A stretch of DNA of 64,000 nt from Cheiracanthium punctorium (GCA_038373885.1 JAWZYV010011611.1:186001-250000); one strand, 5' to 3'. Positions 1 through 11,504 are shown, counted from the first letter of the stretch. The notes: generated from the letters alone by a model not told the origin. Program-made: numbers and translations.

Positions 1-330
1 GAGAACCAGTTTGTGGTAGCGTTGCCAACTCTGTCGGAGAAAAGCAGTTGAAATTAAATTTAAAAGTGGCTAGAAATGGCTAAAAATGTTTTCAAGCTGA
101 GAAAAAAAAAACAAAATTAATCATTGGTGTTTACTTCTAAGTGCTTGTGCGGCTGAAATATGCTTGTCTGAAAGTCATTTTATCTCACATTTGCGATTTG
201 CGAAATGTTTTTTTTTTTTTTTTTTTTTACAAGTTGGCAAGATCTAGCCACAAAGTGGCTAAATTAGCAGAGCTATCCAGAAAAATGGCCAGATCTAGCC
301 ACAAATTGGCTAAATTGGCTACACTGGATT
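1..330. repeat. unclassified repeat with tandem TGGCTAAATT units
   Basis: Contains two close copies of a roughly 50-bp motif (about 235-275 and 285-325: agatctagccacaaa, then tggctaaatt) and an upstream patch with the complementary pattern (aaatggctaaaaatg). A T-run lies at 211-228. An open frame across it is low-complexity and not protein-like. Lies in the intron between ELOVL exon 6 and the unseen last exon. Confidence 0.4.
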
Positions 331-431
331 GTTCCTGGGATCGATACACTACTTGTTTATAGGCACTCTAATGTTACTCTATTTCTGTAATAATAAGGCG
401 AAAGTACTTTTTAGTTGTTAAAAGGATTTTA

Positions 432-832
432 TTAGGTTGTAACGAAAGTTTCCCGCCACAGCAAATTTTGTCTGTGCAAACAGTTCGCGTTGGTGTGTTG
501 GCTCGTATTTTATCAAGCGAATATTGTCATCTGAAAGAAAGAGACTTGCTTTAGAATAGTGTAGTGAAATGTTAAAAAAAAGGTACTTAGCGCCCCCTGA
601 AAACGTAATAAAGGTGCCCTTTTATGCTCTAGATAAAGTTTTTCTCAGTTTTTGAATTCGAAATGGCGCTCTTTCGAAGATGGCGACCCGATGCTGTGCT
701 TCGCTTACCATGTCGAGCCGCCCATGCCCATTAGTCGTGCTCTGCATCACATAAACATGACGTACAAGTTCAGTCGCTGGCTGAATGAGTTGACGCTAGC
801 AGATGTGGCGGAAAACTTTCGTTACAATCTGA
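432..832. mobile_element. mariner-type miniature transposon, copy 1
   Basis: Terminal inverted repeats begin TTAGGTTGTAACGAAAGTTT on the left and match, in reverse complement, the right end (ggcggaaaactttcgttaca...). Both ends are flanked by TA, the mariner target duplication. The TTAGGTTG start is typical of mariner-family ends (established knowledge). About 400 bp, no transposase frame. A second full copy is at 7232-7627 and an end-truncated, reversed copy at 57513-57835. Confidence 0.75.
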
Positions 833-913
833 TAATTTTTTTATATAAATAAAATTATGTATTGGGTTTCATTTGGCGTGCGGAATTCCAATAAGATGTG
901 AAAAGATACTTAC

Positions 914-1050
914 AATTTGCAGTCTAGTGAGGTACTTTTTCCACCACAAGTATTTTCTGACGGTCTGACCCATGGCAGATAAACCATAGTATGAGTACAG
1001 TATCACATGAATTGGTAAATTTAAACAACCAAAAAATAACATATAGTACC
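914..1050 (-). CDS. ELOVL: ELOVL elongase, sixth coding exon
   Basis: A 137-nt exon with acceptor TTTTCTCCTAG before 1050 and donor ATT|GTAAGT after 914; enters in phase 1, leaves in phase 0. It encodes [12 protein letters not shown] and [13 protein letters not shown], the strongly conserved Y-S-Y-Y-x-L-S-A-x-G and [13 protein letters not shown] segments of ELOVL proteins, with a hydrophobic stretch before them. The expected next residues (Q-F-x-x-x-x-x-H) and the lysine-rich ER-retention tail are not in the window, so the final exon must lie left of position 1. A longer open frame in another register covers the same bases (924-1136) and is a shadow. Confidence 0.94.
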
Positions 1051-1344
1051 CTAGGAGAAAAAATTATAATCACACACTCTTTAACAAACGTGAGTATTGA
1101 AAAGCATTTATATGTACCCTTAACGTTTTCTGCCACTATAAATAATGTTAACTTTTTGAAAGGCCATGTACATTTATTTTTTAAGATTTAACTATAAAAC
1201 TCGATGCAAGAAATAGTTTATATCTTGTTATATCGATAGTAGTAGAATCTAACAATTAAGTTTTAGGGTTTATTTCTGATCCAAAGGATCCTACATTAAC
1301 ATTCCAGAGAGCTCTTGAGGGAAAATTCTTGAAAGTGCGCTAGC

Positions 1345-1840
1345 GTTTAAACGGTACATTCAATTGACCTCAAATTGGGTATATATGTTATAAACCACCA
1401 TCGTAAGACCAGTATTGATTTTGATGTGCATAGGACTTTTAATTTTTCTACAGGGCTACAACAAAGATTTCTTTTGCAATATGGCATATGGCGAGAAATT
1501 CTTGAAAATGCTCAAGCGTTTGCACGCTTAAACCCAAAGAGAAAAAAAAAGATACATTGCGGAGCGATCCGTTTCCATGGAAACCTACCGATATTTCCGC
1601 GAAATTGCTCTTTTTCCTGAGAATTCCCGTCCTCGCTTCCTCTTTTATCGGAGAATTCTCCTCCTCGCTTACGGTTATATCTCGCTCCGCTCTTGTGATC
1701 GAAAAACGCTCCTAAAGGAGAAGCTCCCTTTTGAAAACTGGGCCAAAAATCGCTCCGACTGATCGAATTTCGCTCGTTTGGTTTAAGCGTGTAAATGGTG
1801 CATTCGATTGAGCTTCAATTTGTTATGTATGTTTTAATTA
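1345..1840. repeat. unit bounded by 48-bp direct repeats
   Basis: A degenerate segment (ggtacattcaattgacctca...) at about 1348-1395 reappears in the same orientation at about 1793-1840. Between them is a C/T-rich stretch with repeated cgctc and gagaattctcc motifs. No protein similarity recognised. Could be a small repeat element with terminal direct repeats. Confidence 0.4.
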
Positions 1841-2580
1841 GTTAACGATTAAAATTTATATGAATGCTTGCTAATGATCTTCATCGTAAGTGTTCGGAAA
1901 GTCGAGTGGAGCCACACCAGATTTTTTGTTCTTGTCAAGCCGCTCTTTTGTCAGTGTGAAAAAAATATTCACCAAAACTTTGAATTGCCTTCAAATGTAC
2001 AAATTATTTTTCAAGCTCAGAAACCCATATTTTGTATTGTTTGTTCAATTTAAAAATTGATAACTTTTCCATGCTGCATCAAAGTAACTCAACAAGAAAA
2101 AAAGTTCCTCTTGTTAACGGTACTATTGCTATTTTGAGACAAAAACGCTGAAAGCGAAAGAAAATACCCCTGGTGGCCAGCAAAGTCAAAATAGTTCCTC
2201 TGAATGTCTTGGTATCCAACTTTCTTTAGTTCGCATCTTTACACCAGCAATTCTGCAATTCTGGCCAAACTCTTCCGTATAGATTTATCCACCAAATTCC
2301 GGGTTCCTATATAATTTGAAGCTTATTGACGCCGCCAGGGCTGTGTCTGGTGATTTTATCGCTATTTGATACACATACTTCGGACAAGACAACAACAAGA
2401 ATATTCTTCCATGGACCTTATCGCCAATTATAAAAGAATAAGAATTTAAAAAGTTACCCATTTTTAGAATTTATTGAAAAAGAAATTATTGAAAATTTAA
2501 TGTATTATGATTTACATATCAGAATTTCCTTTTTTATATTAGTTGCTTAATTTTTCAAGACTTTATACCTTATTGATTCG
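1841..2580. other. no gene or element recognised
   Basis: AT-rich intronic or intergenic DNA left of the SINE at 2588. No splice-bounded frame or repeat relation inside the window was seen. Confidence 0.5.
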
Positions 2581-2587
2581 TATTTAA

Positions 2588-2871
2588 ACTAAAGTAAGTG
2601 GCGCAACAGTCCGTGTGGGGCCTTGGCCCTGCCCATCCACGTCGACGTAACTGGTGTAACTGGGGGGGGGAAGGGTGCGGAATCATATGCGCCGGCCACA
2701 TATTAAACCTGACGCAAGGTCCTCATCGATTAGTTCCCGAGCAAATTTGGTCCTCACTTTATCCACCAACTTAAAGATTGAAAGGCTTAATCAACCTTGT
2801 CCAGAGAGGGAATCGAACCTCGGATCTGTGGTATAGCAGTGAAATGCGTTATCACTACGCCACCGGGCTTC
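2588..2871 (-). mobile_element. tRNA-derived SINE
   Basis: On the minus strand the head (2871 to about 2805) reads like a tRNA gene: an A-box-like tggcgtagtgataacgc and a B-box gaggttcgattccc, followed by a tRNA-unrelated body extending to about 2588. Polymerase III internal-promoter SINE by structure; no intact cloverleaf is claimed. Confidence 0.65.
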
Positions 2872-2946
2872 ATTAAATAAAAAAAGATTAATTTTTAAAT
2901 TTTAAAAATGAATTTTTCTTTAAAAAAATTCGTTATCGATAACAAA

Positions 2947-3905
2947 TCTTATAAATAAAAATGAAATTATGTTTGTTTGTTTGTTTGTTTCTTTGTGGAT
3001 TTGATTCGTATACAAATCCACAAAAATGGACCTATCGGCCTGAAATTTAGCACTGATATGTAAAATAATATAGAATAAATCGTTGTCCAGTTTAAAACTT
3101 TGAAAGTCTACCCGTTCCCGGAATTTAAGAGATTTTTTATGCTCTCCACGCAAAAAGCTTTCCGTAATTGTAACCCCTGTAGTGAAAAAAGTGTGAAATA
3201 AGGATCGTGGTTGCCATGTGTGGCGATTTTGCCGAATAAAATGTTTTAAATTCTCAAAGTAAGAATAAAAGAATAATAATGTTTTTTCTGTTAGTTTATA
3301 TTCGTAAGGTTATTTTTTTTAAATTATAATGTCGTGTGCATGGGAAATCAGAGCAGGAATGAAATGTTTTATACGCAAAACAATAAGAATTGAAGATTTC
3401 CGAGGCTAATGTGTAAAATTTTTTAGTTTGGCGAAAAAATAAAGTGGCTGAAATGCCGAGAAAGTGAGTTCTAGCGGTTTGCACAGTTTCCGGCTTGGCG
3501 CAATTTATTGAGAGCTTAAGGAAATAGATTTTTGAAAACAAGTGCAAAGGTTTTATTAGAATACAGCGTTAAATTTTAATGATCCGTGAAGAAATAATGC
3601 AGTTATTAAGGGATTTCAAGCGATCTAACTTCAGAATTCTCGCCAATTGAGTACATTGATTTAAGTTGGGGGAATTCCGCCAAATTTCAGAAAATTGAAA
3701 TCTTCTCATTTAGTACATCGGAGTAACGATGAATAAAACACATTACAGCTGATAATTTTAAAAAATTCGGCTGTATTAAGGGATTCCACTTTTCAAATAA
3801 ATGCGTGCTCTACTTTTTAGCGGTCGAACCATTTCCCATATTGATTGCTGCTAAGTCAATGCTTCGAATGATTTCCTGAAAAAACGCTTGCAAAATGGCG
3901 TATGT
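2947..3905 (+). mobile_element. Helitron-like repeat, homologous in reverse to 9815-10800
   Basis: Begins A|TCTTATAAATAAAAATG, resembling the TC starts after A of the other Helitron-like repeats here. From about 3160 to 3905 it is a diverged reverse complement of 10610-9815: both contain ggcaacc/ggttgcc, a gcgccaag/cttggcgc pair and an identical order of blocks. No replication-helicase frame. Classification is inferred from the ends only. Confidence 0.42.
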
Positions 3906-4021
3906 TGGCACTTTGGCGAGGCTTAGATTTGAAACTGGATTTTATTTGAGACTGGTATATATAATAACACTGGTTATAGATAAAAATGAATGTTGGTATG
4001 TGTTTATGAGGTTGAAAAACT

Positions 4022-4380
4022 CCAGCACCGTTGAGCACCGTTGCACCATGAAATTTGGTTCACCTAAGTCTTTTATGATGGAGAAGGTTTTTATGCTATC
4101 CGTTTTTCTTAACTTACCACTTGGTGTCGCTGCACAACGTCGAATTCTATTCCGTTTAGCCGTTTGCTATGCGAATATCGTCCAACCGATTTCGATGAAA
4201 TTTGGTACACGCGAATATTAGAACACGGAGAATATTTTTCACTATTCATTTTGCTGTAACTTGCCGATAAATGGCGCTGCAACGCATCAACTTCTATACC
4301 GTTCGACCAATCCGCATTAAATTTTTGATACTTACACATTTGAGCACGAAGAATATATTCAGCCGTCCATCAAGTTCAGT
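4022..4380. repeat. degenerate tandem repeat, about 140-bp unit
   Basis: Two to three successive units share the order: cgaccgatt/gttgcaccatg, gaaatttggt, a cac/acg box, a gaagaatat/gagaatat box, ttttt, aacttgcc, gcgctgcaacg. Open frames on both strands across it are artefacts of the repeat. Confidence 0.5.
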
Positions 4381-5904
4381 GTCTAACCCACTGAGCCATG
4401 ATGGGCCCTGGCTACATGTACAATATGCAATCATGCTTTCTTGCATACATGCGTACCATAAGTAGATGATCTGTAGTTCAATTATTGCTGCTATGAATGC
4501 TATGTAATTTGAGAATATTAGAAATCGCGCCAAATTTAGTGAGGTGGATGACAGAATGACAAAAAGACTACGTGAAGACAGTCAGTGACTTCAGGTTACA
4601 GCCACAGTTACCATACGGTCATAATTACATTCCAACCAAATGTATTTCTTATCATATTATAAATTAATAATGGAGAAATTTTTAGTATGTAGCATGTTTA
4701 ATTTCATTTAAATTTTTAAAATTTCACTTTTTTCTAGCATGTTATATTTAGAATTCTTCGCCGCTTAATCAAATTTTATAATTTTATTAGCCGCCTCCGG
4801 TGACCAGTTTGTTCGACATCTTAATAAATCTTGTGTTTCTCACCGGCTTCCTTGGCACTGAAATATCTCAGATTCTAAATGGAATTTAATATTACGATGG
4901 TTACAAACAGCGGCTACCCGAGGGTAAGTGGCACCCCCTGCTAACCTAAAAATGACGCCCCATTTTATGATCTACTTAGTTTTTGAGTTCGACATGACGC
5001 CACTTCGAAGCCGGCTCCCAGATGCGATGATTACCTTGCTTATCGTGTCAGGACGCCCCTGGTTAGGAAAATAAGAAGGTTCAATGATAAAAACCTACAA
5101 AAAGGTACAAATCATTTTCGTCCTATATAAGTTCTGAAGAGCTTCTAGATATACTAGCCATTACTAGCCCAAAAACGGAAAGGAAAAAAAAAGTAAGAAA
5201 ATCTGAAACATGTTCAGATTTTAAATACGCACTAAAGTGCTATATATTAAAAGCGCATCATAATCCATGCGTCTTCCCCATTTTCTTTCCTTATTCCATT
5301 AAGTTGGAAAGTGTATCATTATTCATGAGTGTGATTAAAAAAAATTAAAATTGATATTTCTAACATCCTTTTTCTGGATGTAGTACAACAGAAATAAAAT
5401 TGGGAAAAAGATGCGCACAAAAATGCACAATTCGAACTGAATGAAAGTTTCAAAAACTTATTTCTTGTTTGTTCGTTTGTGTAACATGTACTTCGGATTT
5501 GTATGATTGGCACGCTTATAAATCGACGTCAGAAAGCCTCGATACAAGGATTTTATTTATTAAAAACCGCGTATTCTATAAGTTTGTGCCGTCTGTCGAC
5601 TGTTCTCTAAAATAAAAACTCAATTGTATTCTTTTCTTTCGATAAAAGATAGTGTTTTTTGTATATTACAGGAGCTGGGTTTTTTTTCGCTCGATAAAAA
5701 GTAGCCTGTTTGTTTATCTAGGACATTAACTCTCTTTATTCCTAATTTCATCCAAGTCCGTCAAACCGTTTCATCCTATCATTTTCGTCCTATATTAATT
5801 CTGAAGAGCTTCTAGATATAAAAAATCACTCAAAATACTGGTGTTAAACGATAAAGTAATTAAAAAACTTTGTTAAAAACACACATAAGAAGTAATAGGT
5901 AAGA

Positions 5905-5950
5905 GGATACGCACATTTCGTTCAAAAATTGTTTTGAACTTCATCAGTCC
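5905..5950 (-). ncRNA. hammerhead-ribozyme-like motif, left palindrome arm
   Basis: Read on the minus strand: GGA, then CTGATGA, one extra A, stem II (GTTCAAAA ... TTTTGAAC), GAAA, a very short stem III (AU/GU around GUGC), a GTA cleavage triplet ending at 5908, then TCC that pairs with the opening GGA as stem I. All catalytic-core positions of the minimal hammerhead (CUGAUGA and GAAA, NUH site) are present. Minimal forms with a tiny stem III occur in Penelope-like elements. Activity is not shown. Confidence 0.6.
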
Positions 5951-6017
5951 AAGCCCTTCGTCGTAAAGAACACGGGGAACTGCTCCAGTTCCCTGTGTTC
6001 TTTACGACGAAGGGCTT

Positions 6018-6062
6018 GGACTGATGAAGTTCAAAACAATTTTTGAACGAATGTGCGTATCC
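6018..6062 (+). ncRNA. hammerhead-ribozyme-like motif, right palindrome arm (one base short)
   Basis: Mirror copy of the motif at 5905-5950: GGA, CTGATGA, stem II, then GAAT instead of GAAAT, GTGC, GTA and TCC. One A of the GAAA box is missing, so the pairing A15.1-U16.1 would be lost. Otherwise identical, including stem I (GGA with TCC). Confidence 0.5.
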
Positions 6063-7033
6063 TCTTACCTATTACTTCTTATGTGTGTTTTTAACAAAGT
6101 TTTTTAATTACTTTAGCTTCTAGATATACTAGCCATTATCAAAAAAAAGGAAAGGAAAAAAAAGTAAGAAAATCAGAAACACTTTCAGATTTTAAATACG
6201 CACTAAAGTGCTTTTTTATTAAAAGCGTATGATAATCCATGCGTCTTCCCCATTTTCTTTCCTTATTCCATTAAGTTGGAAAGTGTATCATTATTCATGA
6301 GTGTGATTAAACGAAATTAAAATTGATATTTCTAACATCCGTTTTCTCTATGTAATACATTAGAAATAGAAAGGGGGAAATGACGCGCAGAAAAATGCAT
6401 AATTCGAACGGAATGAAAGTTTCAAAAACTTTGTTTTTGTTTGTTTGTTTGCTTGTGTATCATGTATTTCGGATTTGAGTGCTTTTCCAGAAACCCGTTT
6501 ATAAATCCACGTCAGAAGGAAAAACTTATTCAGATGACTTTATTTATTAAAAACTGCGTATTCTATAAGCTTGCACCATCTGTCGACGTTTTTGTAAAAT
6601 AAAAACTCAATTGTATTCTTTTTTTTTTTTAATAAATCACGTTTTTTGCATATTATAGGAACAGTGTTTTTTCGCGCGATAAAAACCTAGCCTGCTTGTT
6701 AATCCAGGACTTTAACTGTATTCAAAATTTCATCGAAATCCGTCAAACCGTTTCAGCGTGAAAGAGTAACAAACATACATGCAAACAGTGACATATATAA
6801 TATTAGTAGGATGATTAATTTTCTTAATAATGGAATACATTTTCTAAGATTTTATTGCACAGCCCGTAAAGCACATGTTTGCAATATTACTTTTTAAAGG
6901 TGAAAAGTGCTTGTTTAGATGAGTTCAATCTTCCACTAAGCACTTTCCTTGAATTTTTTACTCGAGCTGTATAGTTTTATGTGTAGAATTTCTTAAATAT
7001 ACTGTTTTATGCGCGTTTATGTAAAACTTATAC

Positions 7034-7142
7034 CTCCTAATTTGTATTTCAAGCACAGCCAATACAAGAAAAACACCATAACATGATGAAAGACGTGCAA
7101 AACAGACGCTTGCTGGAATTTTTTTCTTAGTATAAATATTGC
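7034..7142 (-). CDS. ELOVL: ELOVL elongase, fifth coding exon (HxxHH catalytic motif)
   Basis: A 109-nt exon. The acceptor CTTTTTTTCAG precedes 7142; the donor GGAG|GTATAAGT follows 7034. It starts in phase 0 and ends in phase 1. It encodes AIFILRKK followed by VLHVFHHVMVFF: the conserved F-x-L-R-K-K stretch and the histidine box H-V-F-H-H (H-x-x-H-H) that forms the catalytic centre of elongases in the ER membrane. The exon ends at K-L-G with the first base of a glycine, matching the usual G-G that precedes the next segment. The exon sits just 89 bp from the edge of a mariner-type miniature (7232-7627) in intron 4. Confidence 0.94.
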
Positions 7143-8255
7143 CTGAAAAAAAGAGACAGAAAACAGATTATCAATGTTGAAATAACTAATGCTATTTGAG
7201 ATAAACATCTATATTACACCTAGAGTAAATATTAGGTTGTAACGAAAGTTTCCCGCCACCGCAAACATCGTCAGAACACAGTTCGCATTGGCGTATTTGC
7301 TCATATTTTGTGGAACTATTTTGACATTTGAAAGAAAGAGGGTTACTTTATAACACTGTGTTGTGAAATCTCTGAAAAATATAGTTATCATTAAGTACAA
7401 GGTGTCTCCAAATGGAACTACAGCTCTAGAGGATTAGAACCATCATTAACTTCCAGTTGTGTTGCAAAAAGTCAGCTCTAGAATATCAACAAATTATAAG
7501 TACAGCTTTAAGTACTATTGTTGTATAATGTGACACTGTGGAGGTTTGGTACCGAAAGTTCAAATACAGTTATCTAAGAAGTTACTTTTTCAGGCAGATA
7601 TGGCGGAAAACTTTCGTTACAACCTGATACCAAGTGAATTCCTGCCTCAAAATTCAAAAATTCTCCAAGGTACGAAATTTTTAATGTAATATTTACTATC
7701 GCAATCTTCTTACAGTTTTCTTAAATTATTAAAAAAAATCTTGTTTCGTCCACTCCTTTCAACTATTTTTTTTTTTTTTTTTTTTTGTAAATTCTTAGGG
7801 ATTGTTCTAATTAATGGGTGGCTACGGGCTGGCTCTGGACAGCACGACAATTGTTCGTTGCAACCCTCGGAACATTTTAAATTACCATAGGAAACCAATA
7901 TCAACCTCTCCAAATCCCATTTATAAGGCTCGAGACTTAACTAGCATCCGAATGGTTTGTCCACAACTGTCCTTTTATGTTCCTTTTGGCTAAATAAGCA
8001 AAATGCCGAAAAACTGAAAGTTTTAGACATGTTACTGCTTCAATGAACAAAAGTTTTATCCATTATTTTTTTTATATTATTAAATTTTTCAAGTATGAGA
8101 GATGCTAAGAGAAGTTTTTGCATAATCCTCAGCTTGGTATATTTATACTCAAGAACAATACAAAAAATTCAGAAATCTCTCGTGAATGTCTGTATACAAA
8201 CCTGCAGAGTACTTCGGAACCCAAACACTTTTGTAGACTGTAAATTTATTAAGAA

Positions 8256-8410
8256 CTAGCTGCGTACCTTTTCTCCGCATGGTAGGAAAAAAACATTTTC
8301 CTTCCATATATAATTCGAATTAAACCCATTGATGCGGAATCTATAAAAGTAAAAAATTATTTAAATCGTGATGAAACATTGACGTCATGAGTGCAAATCT
8401 GAGATGACTG
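8256..8410 (-). mobile_element. Helitron-like 3' end fragment
   Basis: Reverse complement ends ...acgcagCTAG|T after an imperfect hairpin (taccatgcgga...), the same end as repeats at 12749 and 56538. Homology to 12620-12749 extends through the aattaattcgaatta block. Confidence 0.5.
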
Positions 8411-8599
8411 CAACACGATGGCACAAAAACTACGTGAATGTCACTGGTGATCAAAAAAGAAGCAGCTTCTCTTAGATGACCTTGCCCCGGCTTTTTCTCG
8501 ATGGATCCGGTATCGTAGAACTGCTTCTACAAGCTGCACACGACGCTGGGCGTTAAATTGAACTCTCTACAAATCTGGAGACTATCCTGCTTGTAGTCT

Positions 8600-8866
8600 C
8601 CACACAAGGGATCTAGGTCAAGGTGTGGGGGTGTCCTCCGTGGGGGTCTTTCTAAGGGGTCCTAACCGGTATTTACGCTACGTTTTAGAGGAAATCCAGC
8701 CATATATGATTCCTAACATATGCATGTTGCGAGTACAGTTTTATTTTCCGAACGGAATACAGGAAAACTCCGGACGGTTAGGTCGGCGGACGCGACCTGT
8801 TTTCAACCAGAAACCTTCCGTCTCCCAGCTCAGAGCGCTAAGCGCTCGGCCACTGGTCGGACTAAG
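8600..8866 (-). mobile_element. tRNA-derived SINE, family with GTGGCCGAGCGC head
   Basis: On the minus strand the head reads gtggccgagcgcttagcgc (A-box region) and a diverged B-box (ggtttctggttgaaaac), then a body with gtccgccgacctaaccgt and gaccccttagaaagacccc. The same body is found at 28632-28830 and, split, at 44768-46093 on the plus strand. The plus-strand open frame 8625-8876 is only a reading of this SINE. Confidence 0.75.
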
Positions 8867-8999
8867 TGATTGCTAGGGGAATATTATAAGCAATTGGGAC
8901 CTTTGTTGTACACATGATTGCAATTTCATTGTCGTATTATAATTATTACTTATATCTCGTATTGTTTGATTTATTTTTGACTTTCATTTCATATTCCTG

Positions 9000-9800
9000 A
9001 CTTTTCATACTCTCTTGATTTTCGGGTCTTTGTGCATGCGCATATTCAATTATCATTCCCCATTAACGTTACTGAATTAAGTAGTTTTCCCTATCGCCAC
9101 TTCTGCACCAAAGACGTCAATCTGCATTTTCCTCGTTTCAAGAAAAACGCTTACAAAGTTTCATTGCTTCAGTTTATACCGATTAATCAATTTTCTTGCA
9201 AACTAATCGGAACTAAGATATGAGGCTTTGACATAGTATGCAGGATTTCTTAAAGACCTTGAAAATGAATTTAGTTAAAAATAACCAAAGTTACAGGTTC
9301 CCGTTATTGACGTGGTGATTGTGGTAATGTTCTAATTGTGTCATATATAATGCGTTTTCATTTTTCGAGTCAAGAGCTGTAGAAATGAGTGTTTTCACTT
9401 AATTGTTAAATTTAACAGCTTGAGTGGCAACAACGGATTCCGTAACTACGGAAACTGTAGCAATATTAAAAATAGAACATGAAATGAAATTTATTTATGC
9501 TTTCTAGAACTGCCATATTCGCGTAATTAACGCCGATAGTCGATGGCAAATAGCCAAAATGAATCGTAAATTTAACTTCACAATAAATGCAATAATTTAT
9601 AGGCAATACCAGCTATATTTACCAGGCTTAAAAACATTCTCGTTCATCTCCAAAAACTTTCGTATTTATAGAGAATTCCTATTTTACTATACCCTGTTTG
9701 GCGGAATTAAAAAAAAGTATCTATCCATCCGCTCGTAACACACGCTATTAAACATGGAGTTACACTACATTTGAATATTTATCACCAGCTCTTCTAAGAA
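9000..9800. other. no gene or element recognised
   Basis: AT-rich DNA within ELOVL intron 4; the short open frame near 9032-9223 has no recognisable motif. Confidence 0.5.
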
Positions 9801-9814
9801 AGGTACTAAAGAAG

Positions 9815-10800
9815 GAATCTGCATACGCCATTTTGCGAGATTTTTTTTGTTTTTGTTTTTTTCAGAGAATCATTCTAAGCACTGATTTAACAGCAAACAA
9901 AATGGGAAATAGTTATTTGTGCATGGTTCGATCGCCAAAAACTAATGCAGGCATCTAATTGAAAAGTAGCATTGCAGTATTTTAAATTATCAACCATAAC
10001 GTGTTTTATTTATTCCAATTTACCAAATGTGAGAATTTCATTTTTTTTAAATTTGGCGGCATTCCCCTAAGTTAAATGAATTTACTTAATGTGGGGAAAA
10101 TTCAGAAGATCGATCGCTTAAAATTTCCTTAATAATTGCACTTTTTCTGCATGGAAAATTAAAGTTTAACGCCGTATTCTAATAAAACCTACACACACAA
10201 ACCTAAACGTATGTCAGTTCGCTCGCAGTAAATTGCGCCAAGCCTTAAACTGTGCAAATCGGTAAAACCTACTACTTTCTCAAATTCGCTATATCAGCCA
10301 TTTTATTTTTCGCCAAAATAAAAAAGTTATACGTATGTCTCAGAAATCTCCAAATCCTTATTCTTTTACGCATAAAAAATATTGCATTCCTGTCCTAATT
10401 TCCCACACATATGATATTTTAATTAAAAAATAACCTAGCAAATATTCAAAACAGAAAAAAAAATGATTATTCTTTTATTTTTAAATCAAGAATCTAAATC
10501 ATTTAATAAATTCGCCAAACATGGCAACCTCGATGTTATTTCTCACTTTTTTACTACAGTTGTTACAATCGCGGAATTGCGGAGAGCAAAAATTAGCGTT
10601 TTTGACCGGTTTTTTATCAATATCTCCTAAACTTATTCGAATTTAGAAAAAATCACTTCGAGGTGTGTCGGGACCCGTCTTGGAGAATTTCCGTGCAAAA
10701 TTTGGTAGGTCTACGATCACCCGTTTCGGAGCTATGCGAGGTGCAGATAAACTAACTAACTAACGGACATTTTACAGTTTGTTTTTTACATATATATAGA
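9815..10800 (-). mobile_element. Helitron-like repeat
   Basis: On the minus strand starts A|TCTATATATATG at 10800 and carries gttagttagttagttta, then blocks homologous to 3160-3905. No coding capacity. Its far end near 9815 is set where homology to the other copy stops. Confidence 0.42.
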
Positions 10801-10976
10801 TAGTAACCACTGTAACATCGTTTGCCATCGTGTTCTATTTTAATACGAAAATTCCTCTTTAAAGAAGTGGTTAACTATATTCGGATAAGTTGGGAGCTAA
10901 ATTAGAATTTCAGTTACCTCTTGCCCTGCTGTACCTTTACTGATAATGGTTTGAATTTTTAAACAATAAATCGTTC

Positions 10977-11106
10977 TGAAAAAACACTCAAAATACTGGT
11001 GTTAAACGATAAAGTAATTGAAAAACTTTGTAAAAAACACACATAAGAAGTAAAAGGAAATCCTTTTACTTCTTATGTGTGTTTTTTACAAAGTTTTTTA
11101 ATTACT
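10977..11106. mobile_element. Penelope-like palindromic element, internal deletion copy
   Basis: Same left end as 5821-6114 (cactcaaaatactggtgttaaa...) and same arm (acacataagaagtaa), but the palindrome centre lies right after the arm, so the hammerhead part is missing. Flanked by a 12-bp direct repeat, aataaatcgttc, at 10965-10976 and 11107-11118. Confidence 0.7.
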
Positions 11107-11269
11107 AATAAATCGTTCCTCGAATTCAATTTCAGCACCCCCCCCCCTTGATTGCAACGTAAAAGTTGCTCATATAAGATAATTCTTCCTTTATAGCCGC
11201 ACATCATTGCTAAATCTACACCTGCTTTTGTTGTTCTTTCCATAGATTGTGTGTGACTTGTAAATCAGA

Positions 11270-11480
11270 CTGTGATTCATTTTAAAACCGATGCTGATCA
11301 ACACTTTCTAGATATAGAAGGCCTCACAACTGAAGCTTTGACAGCATCACTAGATCTTCTTAATGACGTCGTTGCAGTTTTATCTTCAAAAAGTAAAACT
11401 ATTTAAAATTTCTGATGAGTCTTCTCACTCATAAAACTTTTTAATTATTTAAGATAGAAAAATTAATTTTACGACAAGTG
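11270..11480. mobile_element. fragment of the CTCCTAGATA miniature family
   Basis: Contains ttctagatatagaaggcct, gaagctttgacagcat, aagtaaaactatttaaaattt in the order seen in the full copies at 14106-14510, 58426-58860 and 58937-59372. Confidence 0.5.
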
Positions 11481-11504
11481 ACAATTTTTTACCATCACTA
11501 AGTC

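Larger units (their letters stand above)
5821..6114. mobile_element. Penelope-like palindromic (fold-back) element with 14-bp target duplication
   Basis: A near-perfect inverted repeat: arms of about 130 bp meet near 5985. The element is flanked by an exact 14-bp direct repeat, agcttctagatata, at 5807-5820 and 6115-6128. The left end has about 40 extra bases (cactcaaaatactggtg...). Long palindromic ends, target duplications of 10-15 bp and hammerhead motifs are known traits of Penelope-like retroelements (established knowledge); no reverse transcriptase is present. A deletion derivative with the same ends is at 10977-11106. Confidence 0.7.
5112..6755 (+). repeat. 667-bp direct tandem duplication interrupted by a palindromic element
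   Basis: Unit 1 runs from 5112 to 5778, unit 2 from 5779 onward. Both start at tcattttcgtcctatat and share the order: gcttctagatatactagcc, cagattttaaatacgcact, gcgtcttccccattttc, aagttggaaagtgtatcat, tgttcgtttgtgt and caaaccgtttca. The units have drifted by substitutions. Unit 2 is split near its start by the Penelope-like element 5821-6114. Part of the unit recurs at 53150-53310. Confidence 0.8.

Noticed and set aside
2805..2871. Possible functional tRNA gene on the minus strand
   Set aside because: Box A and B are present but the acceptor and anticodon stems do not pair well and a SINE body follows.
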